NCBI GenBank assembly: GCA_015519975.1
Contig: WIAL01000051.1
Span: forward strand, 1-64,000
Reading direction: 5' to 3'
DNA length: 64,000 nt
Source of the DNA: Hydrogenothermaceae bacterium
Lineage (GTDB): Bacteria > Aquificota > Aquificia > Aquificales > Hydrogenothermaceae
Positions 58,524-64,000 of the stretch are shown in pieces. How positions within the stretch are numbered: the first letter of the stretch is position 1; the number at the start of each line of letters is the position of its first letter. Below the pieces are notes generated by a model. It worked only from the letters and a program-made list of their open reading frames with translations, made no database searches and had not been told where the DNA came from. Position numbers and translations under genes: made by a program.

Positions 58524-60116
58524 TTACAAACTTTTTCCTTTAACAATTTCTTCTTTTTCTGTTGCAACTTTTTCCCCTGGTTTTCTTGTTATTACTGCAA
58601 GAGCAATTGTTGTAGCTATGTCCTTATATGTATCTTTTGTTATCATTTGCAGTAGATTGCTGTCTATTGGTGCATCGTAGCTAATCATAACCCTTGTTAG
58701 TGTTTCCATAAATTGATTAAAAGTTCCTTTTGAGGCATCTAAAAATGAGTTTGAAAGTGAAATTATTTTGTTGTTAAAAGTATTCCAGTTAATCTCTCCG
58801 CCTTCTGATAAAGATGAGAAAACTCTTCCTCTTAAGAACTGCCCGTATTCTTTAAAGGCATTATACATATCCATATTTAATTCCTCCTCTAACTTGAAGT
58901 GCATTTTTAAAATTTGAAGTAATACACTTATATAGAACCCTTTTACCGGTGGATTTTTAACATTATTTTGCCTAAAGTTTTCTGCCATCAGAGCAAGTTT
59001 TAAAAATCTCTGGACTATTAATATCAGTTTCTGATTGTTTACAATAGCATGTGAGAGTTCTTTTGATAGATTTATAGTCTGATATCCTTGTTTATCTTTA
59101 ACCTGTCCCCAAAGGTTGTCTTTATAGTCTGTGTAAAGTTTGTTCAGTTCATTTTCTAATTTTATTAAGTTTTGAATTATTTCCTCTGTAAGGAGATAAA
59201 AATCTAAATTTGGATTTTGTGGGTCAAGGTAAAACTCTAATATCTGTAATTCTCTAACATATCCTTCTTTCTTTAACTGTAGTTTTTCATAATCAATAAT
59301 TCTTTTTGTGAGCTCTCCTATATTTGAAATTTTCAGTCCTTCGTTTAAATCTTCCAAATCTTGTAAGTTCGGTCTATAAACTGAAATAGCATTTAGCTCA
59401 TTTCCTAAAAAGGTGAAAGATTGAGTAATTGCGAGGTTAGAAGCAAGACAGTAGGGACATATAAAAATAGATGGTTCTCCAAACCAAAATGCATTAAACT
59501 GTGCGGGTGCGAAGAAAAACGTATCTCTTGTGATTCTTTTTCCTTTATTTTTATGGCAAAAAGAACAGTTTTCTTCTCCTATATCTTTATAAAGTTTATC
59601 AACTGCTTTTTGGAAAACTTCTTTTCCTCTAACTTTCATATCAGCTTGAAAATTTAAAAGAATGCTGTTGAGTAGATTAACTGTTTTACTCCAGAGAATA
59701 TCTTCTATTTCTTGCACAGAAAAAGATTTTTCGAGAAAGTTTTTGGATAGAAATTCATAAATCTCTTTAGATAAATCTTTTATAACTTTTTCTAAGTTCT
59801 TTTCTTTTTTAACCAAGTTTTCAAGATTTATTTTTACAAGAGGTTCTGTTTTTTCTTTAGAAAGTTTCTCAAAATTTTTCTTAGCTTCTTTATCGTCTTT
59901 GAACAAGGTATCTGCTACTTTTTCTAAGAAATAATCTCCAAATTTTTGAGAAGTTAACTTTAATATTATTAACTCTAAAATCTCTTCAGGCTTTTTATCT
60001 ATTTCTATATAAAAACTTCCATCAGTTTTATAATCTTCTTTAAAAAAGTTTAAAATTCTCTTCAACCCATAAACTCCAAGGTCATATTGAAAGTTTCCAG
60101 TTAGGGAATAATTCAT
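58524..60116 (-). CDS. cas8: Cas8/Cst1, CXXC-CXXC large subunit of I-B Cascade
   Basis: 530 residues with the two defining zinc pairs CSFC (about 182) and CPYC (about 222), plus FFFAPAQFNAFWFG between them. It recognises the PAM and recruits Cas3. It overlaps the upstream nuclease gene by 4 bp. Confidence 0.92.
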   Translation of the reverse strand: MNYSLTGNFQYDLGVYGLKRILNFFKEDYKTDGSFYIEIDKKPEEILELIILKLTSQKFGDYFLEKVADTLFKDDKEAKKNFEKLSKEKTEPLVKINLENLVKKEKNLEKVIKDLSKEIYEFLSKNFLEKSFSVQEIEDILWSKTVNLLNSILLNFQADMKVRGKEVFQKAVDKLYKDIGEENCSFCHKNKGKRITRDTFFFAPAQFNAFWFGEPSIFICPYCLASNLAITQSFTFLGNELNAISVYRPNLQDLEDLNEGLKISNIGELTKRIIDYEKLQLKKEGYVRELQILEFYLDPQNPNLDFYLLTEEIIQNLIKLENELNKLYTDYKDNLWGQVKDKQGYQTINLSKELSHAIVNNQKLILIVQRFLKLALMAENFRQNNVKNPPVKGFYISVLLQILKMHFKLEEELNMDMYNAFKEYGQFLRGRVFSSLSEGGEINWNTFNNKIISLSNSFLDASKGTFNQFMETLTRVMISYDAPIDSNLLQMITKDTYKDIATTIALAVITRKPGEKVATEKEEIVKGKSL

Positions 60117-61048
60117 GATTGCTCCTCAAAAATGTTAATTTCTTTTAAGCTATTTAGAAATTTTTCTTCCCACGTATCTAGATTACATACAGTCATATTA
60201 AATAAACTGGAAACAGCATCTGCACCAGCAGATTTTATTTCTGTTATCAACATAAAAGCTCTATTTTGAGGAATTCCTAATAATTTTGAAATTTCTGAAT
60301 ATTTATGAACGTACTGTTGATAATCCCCTGTTTTAGTTTCAAACCAAAATATTTTATCCTTAATTTTAAAAAGTACATCGAGTTCAAAATTTTTTCCGTT
60401 TGGAAGTTTTATTTGTATATTTTGTAAATGATCATAGTCTACTCCTTCAACAAGTCCTTTTCTATTTAAATTGTCTTTTATTTTTAACACTAAATAATCT
60501 TCTAACCATTTCCCATTTATAAAATTAATAACCAAAGGTTCTCTAAGTGGATCTGCATATAATATATATTTTGGGGATTTAGAATATTTATATTCTTTTA
60601 GAAAAGCTATACTATGTAAATTGGATGCAAGTTGACATATATAAGTAATTTTTTCCTCAGGATAATCTTTCATATATATTCTTATTGGGATACCCGTATT
60701 TAAACTTTTCTTTAACTTTTTTAGAAAATCTTTTATATATTCATATTTGTCTCCAATAAATTTTGAAATTGTATCTAATGATGTAGATTTTTCTTCAGAT
60801 GTAATATTTACAATAGAAAAATTTTTCTTTTCTAAAAAGTCTATAATTTCATCTTTTATTTGATAATTGTTTTCATCTGTTATTTCTATGTCTGGTTTAT
60901 TTTCCTGTTTTCCTTCTCCATTAATAGGAAAGTTTTCAATATTATTTTCATGTTCTAATAATAATTTAGAAATATTTTTTAGTGCTTTTCCAATTTCTTC
61001 TAAAGAAGAACCTATGTTTTCTATTTCTTTAATTATTTCTTTTTTCAT
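60113..61048 (-). CDS. Card1/Can2-like PD-(D/E)XK nuclease without an evident CARF domain
   Basis: 311 residues. The C-terminal ~150 have a restriction-type core: FELDVLFKI and FWFETKTGDYQQYVHKYSE, like the nuclease half of Card1/Can2 (DUF1887) effectors. The N-terminus is coiled coil and the middle looks like a winged-helix or other helical domain; the CARF landmarks of Card1 are not obvious. It lies between cas6 and cas8. As a Cmr system shares the operon, cyclic-oligoadenylate activation is possible but unproven. Confidence 0.65.
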   Translation of the reverse strand: MKKEIIKEIENIGSSLEEIGKALKNISKLLLEHENNIENFPINGEGKQENKPDIEITDENNYQIKDEIIDFLEKKNFSIVNITSEEKSTSLDTISKFIGDKYEYIKDFLKKLKKSLNTGIPIRIYMKDYPEEKITYICQLASNLHSIAFLKEYKYSKSPKYILYADPLREPLVINFINGKWLEDYLVLKIKDNLNRKGLVEGVDYDHLQNIQIKLPNGKNFELDVLFKIKDKIFWFETKTGDYQQYVHKYSEISKLLGIPQNRAFMLITEIKSAGADAVSSLFNMTVCNLDTWEEKFLNSLKEINIFEEQS

Positions 61049-61076
61049 TTACCTTCTCCTAAAGTTTCTAAATAAT

Positions 61077-61874
61077 TCACCCTAAAACCTCCACCATTCC
61101 AAAGCCTTGTCCAGTTCGATTGCCTATGCCGATTTTGTAAAGGGTTTCTAGATCTTTTGGATTTCCTGAAAGTTTAAATATCCCAGAATTTCCTGTCAGA
61201 TACATAACTGGCTTTCCTGTTTTTTCTCTAAATGCTTTTAGGGTGTGTTTTACGACCTGTTTATTCATTTTTATGGGTTCAAATTTAAGTGGTTCCTCTA
61301 AGCCATTTCCTTTTATGTGAGGAGATTTTAGTATTCTGTCTGTTATTTCATTTAGATGGTATTCAAACTTTTCATCTGAGAATAAAACAGGATTATCATT
61401 TTCGTCTTCTATAATGACTGGAGAATTTGTTTTAAACACTACCGTATTTGATCTTATAGACCTTTCGTTTAAAGGAGATACTTTTTTAATTTCCCATACT
61501 ATTTTTTTACCATCAATAAGCATATTTTTATCTGAGCTAAAATCAAAAATGTGTAGTCTTTTTAATCCATTGAACAAACTTATCAAAAAACGATAATCTA
61601 AAGCTGAAATAAATAAAGATAAATAACCTTCTTCTATTTCAAATACTATGTCTTCAGTGGTAAAGTTTTCATCTATTTGTATTTTTGCTTTTGTAGTTTT
61701 TTTATTTGGTGGTAAAACAAGATTAAAGCTAAATGGTTTTGTTATTTTATCTTTATAAAGTTTACTCTTGTAATCTTCATCTGATTTTTTCAGAGCTTCT
61801 TTAAAAAGAGAAACAACTCTATGCCTATATAAAATAGGAATTTTGTTTGTTTTAATAAGTATTCTAATTCTCAT
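61077..61874 (-). CDS. cas6: CRISPR RNA endoribonuclease Cas6
   Basis: 265 residues with two ferredoxin-like halves and the Gly-rich loop GIGNRTGQGFGMVEV at the C-terminus. It processes pre-crRNA and probably feeds both the I-B and III-B complexes, as the only Cas6 seen. Confidence 0.95.
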   Translation of the reverse strand: MRIRILIKTNKIPILYRHRVVSLFKEALKKSDEDYKSKLYKDKITKPFSFNLVLPPNKKTTKAKIQIDENFTTEDIVFEIEEGYLSLFISALDYRFLISLFNGLKRLHIFDFSSDKNMLIDGKKIVWEIKKVSPLNERSIRSNTVVFKTNSPVIIEDENDNPVLFSDEKFEYHLNEITDRILKSPHIKGNGLEEPLKFEPIKMNKQVVKHTLKAFREKTGKPVMYLTGNSGIFKLSGNPKDLETLYKIGIGNRTGQGFGMVEVLG

Positions 61875-61945
61875 AATTTCCCCGTTTTAATTCTTTTATT
61901 TATATAAACGCAAAAATTTCTAAAAATCTGACAATTGTTTTTTAT

Positions 61946-63067
61946 CTATTCTAAAATTCCGTATCCTAATGATGTTTTGGCTCCTATACCTATGTATTCC
62001 AATGCTTTTTTTAGGTCTTCTTCTAAATTTCCATCATAAGCACTTGTATTTTTAAAATAAAAATTGAACTCTGTATTTTCTGGAATTGCCAAAAATATTA
62101 TTGGAGTTGGATTTTGCCAGTCTGCTGGTGGTTGAGGTTCTTTTTCATTTTGATAGTAGTTTGGATAATGAACATTCATAATATCTACATCAAAACCTTC
62201 AAACTTTGTAGGATACGCGTCTAAAATTATGAGATTTCCCTTTTGTTGTTGATTTCCAAAAATTTGAACGATTTTTTCAATTTTCTCTTGAAAAATGGAA
62301 TTTACGAAATCTATAAGTTCCTGTTTTTTTGCTTCTAATTCTTCTTTGGATAAATCTTTATCTATTTCTTTAAATTTTTTGTCAAAATTTCCATTTTGTA
62401 TTTTTTCTATAAGTTTTTCCTTTTGCTGGTTAAACTTATCTGACTGGTATTTTTCTATTAAATTTTCTACAACTAAATATTTAAAACCGTCCCAATCCAC
62501 TAATTCCCAAATCTTATAAGCTCTAAGGACTCCCTTTATAGCAGACGCTGGTATATAAGGAACTCCATAAATATGATGAAGTTTTATTGATGTTTCCAAA
62601 ACTGAATCTACACCAAGTCCTACTATAAGTCTTGATGATGTTCTTAAGGAGAAATATTTATCAGAAATAAAATTTTGTATATTATTGATATTTTCAATGT
62701 ATTGGTTAATTTGGGGATAAACTCTTTTTTTTAAAATATTACGATATTTTTCAATTCCATTTTTTAAATCAATTACAAATTGTTTTTTATATTCCTTTCC
62801 TGAAATCTTATATTTTTTACTTCTTTCGTTGATCTCAAAAGTTTTTCTGATTGCAACACTAAAAACTTTATCATCTTTTATTAAAGGCAAATAAGAAACA
62901 GTTTTTACTAAACTGATATCATTTATTTTAGAAATGTTTTTATCCTCAAATTCCAAAAAATCAAGATATTTATTTAATAGGAGGGAAACATTCTCTATCT
63001 GCCAACTAAAGTTGGAAAGGGCTGTTTTTGTATCTTTTAAAATAACTGATGATAATGTCTTAGCCAT
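61946..63067 (-). CDS. cmr6: Cmr6, type III-B RAMP
   Basis: 373 residues. RAMP motifs: LIVGLGVDSVLETSIKLHH, GVPYIPASAIKGVLRAY, a central coiled insertion and a C-terminal GIGAKTSLGYGIL. It caps the 3' end of the crRNA in the Cmr complex. It starts 1 bp after cmr5. Confidence 0.93.
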   Translation of the reverse strand: MAKTLSSVILKDTKTALSNFSWQIENVSLLLNKYLDFLEFEDKNISKINDISLVKTVSYLPLIKDDKVFSVAIRKTFEINERSKKYKISGKEYKKQFVIDLKNGIEKYRNILKKRVYPQINQYIENINNIQNFISDKYFSLRTSSRLIVGLGVDSVLETSIKLHHIYGVPYIPASAIKGVLRAYKIWELVDWDGFKYLVVENLIEKYQSDKFNQQKEKLIEKIQNGNFDKKFKEIDKDLSKEELEAKKQELIDFVNSIFQEKIEKIVQIFGNQQQKGNLIILDAYPTKFEGFDVDIMNVHYPNYYQNEKEPQPPADWQNPTPIIFLAIPENTEFNFYFKNTSAYDGNLEEDLKKALEYIGIGAKTSLGYGILE

Positions 63068-63068
63068 T

Positions 63069-63503
63069 TTAATCTCCCTTTTTCAGCATTGCTTCTGAAA
63101 ATCTCTTAAGCCAGTTTAAAAGCCTTAAAGTTTCTTCTGTTGCGAACATGTATTCTTCTGTTTTTGCTTCTAAGATGATTGGATTTAAGATTTTAGCTAT
63201 GTTTTCTTTATTTTTTAGTTTTTCTAAATTGTTAAACCATTCTTCTTTAAATTCACCTTTAACTACTTTTAAATCCGTTTCATTAAAAAGCCAGTTTGAT
63301 ATGATTGCAATTGCGAATAAGTGTTGTTCTTTCCCTTTTGAAAATAAAAAGGAAAGAGTATTTCCAAGTCCATTAGTCAGTATTAAAGTTGGAAGTCTTC
63401 CAATTAGAGAAGAAAAATCTTTTTCATAATCTTTATTAATAACTTCATTTATCATTCTAAAGGCATAGTTTGCTCTTTTTTGTTCAAGAGTTTTATTACT
63501 CAT
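63069..63503 (-). CDS. cmr5: Cmr5, type III-B small subunit
   Basis: 144 residues, helical, starting NKTLEQKRANYAFRMI as in Cmr5. It forms the small-subunit filament that contacts target RNA. It overlaps the cmr4 end by 8 bp. Confidence 0.92.
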   Translation of the reverse strand: MSNKTLEQKRANYAFRMINEVINKDYEKDFSSLIGRLPTLILTNGLGNTLSFLFSKGKEQHLFAIAIISNWLFNETDLKVVKGEFKEEWFNNLEKLKNKENIAKILNPIILEAKTEEYMFATEETLRLLNWLKRFSEAMLKKGD

Positions 63504-64000
63504 TTTTTCCCTCCAATATAGAAACCTTCGTAAATCCTCTTCCTAAGGTTTCATCTCCGCCAAATTGGAAAATTTTGCTATCCATGAAATTTGTAATTTT
63601 TTCTATATTCTTAGAGTTTTCTGTTCGTGAAAATATCAGATTATAAAAAACAGTTTCAGCAGGAACCAATTCTTCATACCATAGAGCTCCTTCTTTTACT
63701 GTTCCTGTAGTCTGGTCAATTCGTGTCCTTGCATTAACTTCTGTATGATTTTTCACAAAATATCGAAAACTATCATTTGGCAAAACTGCTATTTTTTTTG
63801 TATCAATATCCAGACCTAATTTATCAAAGCTATTTTTAAGGTCATTATCTATAGATACTTCAAAACTTAGTTCTTCTAAAACAAGATATTGGTTGTTAAT
63901 AACTGGTTCTTCTGAGCTAACTATAGCACCTTTATTTTTTAAATTCTCTTCATTAAAATTTATTTTTATTCCTGTATCCCTTTCAAATCTTTCTAAAACA
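63496..64000 (-). CDS. cmr4: Cmr4, type III-B backbone (partial, 5' end outside window)
   Basis: The C-terminal part of Cmr4, with VLPNDSFRYFVKNHTEV then KEGALWYEELVPAETVFY and the closing GGDETLGRGF. The frame is open to the window edge. The N-terminal part with the catalytic Asp for target RNA cleavage lies outside. Other cmr genes presumably precede it. Confidence 0.94.
   Translation of the reverse strand, partial: VLERFERDTGIKINFNEENLKNKGAIVSSEEPVINNQYLVLEELSFEVSIDNDLKNSFDKLGLDIDTKKIAVLPNDSFRYFVKNHTEVNARTRIDQTTGTVKEGALWYEELVPAETVFYNLIFSRTENSKNIEKITNFMDSKIFQFGGDETLGRGFTKVSILEGKNE

Noticed and set aside
1-64000. tRNA, tmRNA or rRNA genes
   Set aside because: No cloverleaf or rRNA-like sequence was seen by eye; a covariance-model scan would be needed to exclude them fully.

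Overview
The window is AT-rich DNA from a thermophile-like bacterium. The protein style (Lys/Glu/Ile-rich), a subtype I-B of the Tneap/Cst type and a co-resident type III-B (Cmr) system suggest an Aquificota relative such as the Hydrogenothermaceae. That assignment is inference; no rRNA or housekeeping gene is present to settle it.

Layout. Positions 1-441 hold a leader-like stretch and cas2 (minus strand). Positions about 461-38706 hold an apparently complete Mu-like transposable prophage. Positions 38724-64000 hold one long, tightly packed minus-strand operon. In transcription order it reads cmr4 (cut by the window edge), cmr5, cmr6, cas6, a Card1-like nuclease, cas8/cst1, cas7/cst2, cas5, a UDG-like gene, cas3, an AAA/DUF4143 ATPase, DUF6884, NurA, HerA, a TGT/DpdA-like transglycosylase, cas4, a GP88-like gene, an RlaP-MazG fusion, a RecD2-like helicase-nuclease, an EVE-HNH nuclease and cas1. 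The prophage sits exactly between cas1 and cas2. An 8-bp repeat GCTTTAAA flanks it, and removing the insert and one repeat copy restores a 28-bp cas1-cas2 spacer with a good ribosome binding site for cas2.

Prophage. The modules present are: a LexA-like CI repressor, a Ner-like HTH protein and a CII-like protein around a consensus sigma70 early promoter; MuA, MuB, HU and GemA; a leftward block of sheath, tube, protease/scaffold, decorator, capsid, portal and MuF; a leftward block of DUF2730, terminase, spike V and baseplate J; a leftward block of tail I, fibres, endolysin, holin and spanins; a rightward block of G, tail terminator, U, X, D, chaperones and tape measure; and a leftward gp25-like gene at the right end. 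Two cassettes look like morons: a rightward DUF6978/DUF1828 set after the repressor, and a NERD-UvrD helicase. The block order is scrambled relative to Mu. Five copies of a directional palindrome, (G)TGTTATATATAACACC, stand at the heads of the lytic units. One copy heads a ~103-nt structured RNA that ends in an intrinsic terminator. Two -1 slippery heptamers were found: the expected one in the tail chaperone gene, and an unexpected one at the portal-MuF junction.

How it fits together. The host operon carries adaptation (cas1, cas2, cas4), crRNA processing (cas6), DNA interference (I-B) and RNA interference (III-B). Embedded in it is a translationally coupled AAA-DUF6884-NurA-HerA-TGT-Cas4 block, plus further genes of the modified-base, nucleotide or DNA-repair kind (EVE-HNH, UDG-like, RlaP-MazG). 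This embedded block is the best candidate for an undescribed system. The prophage now cuts cas2 off from its operon promoter.
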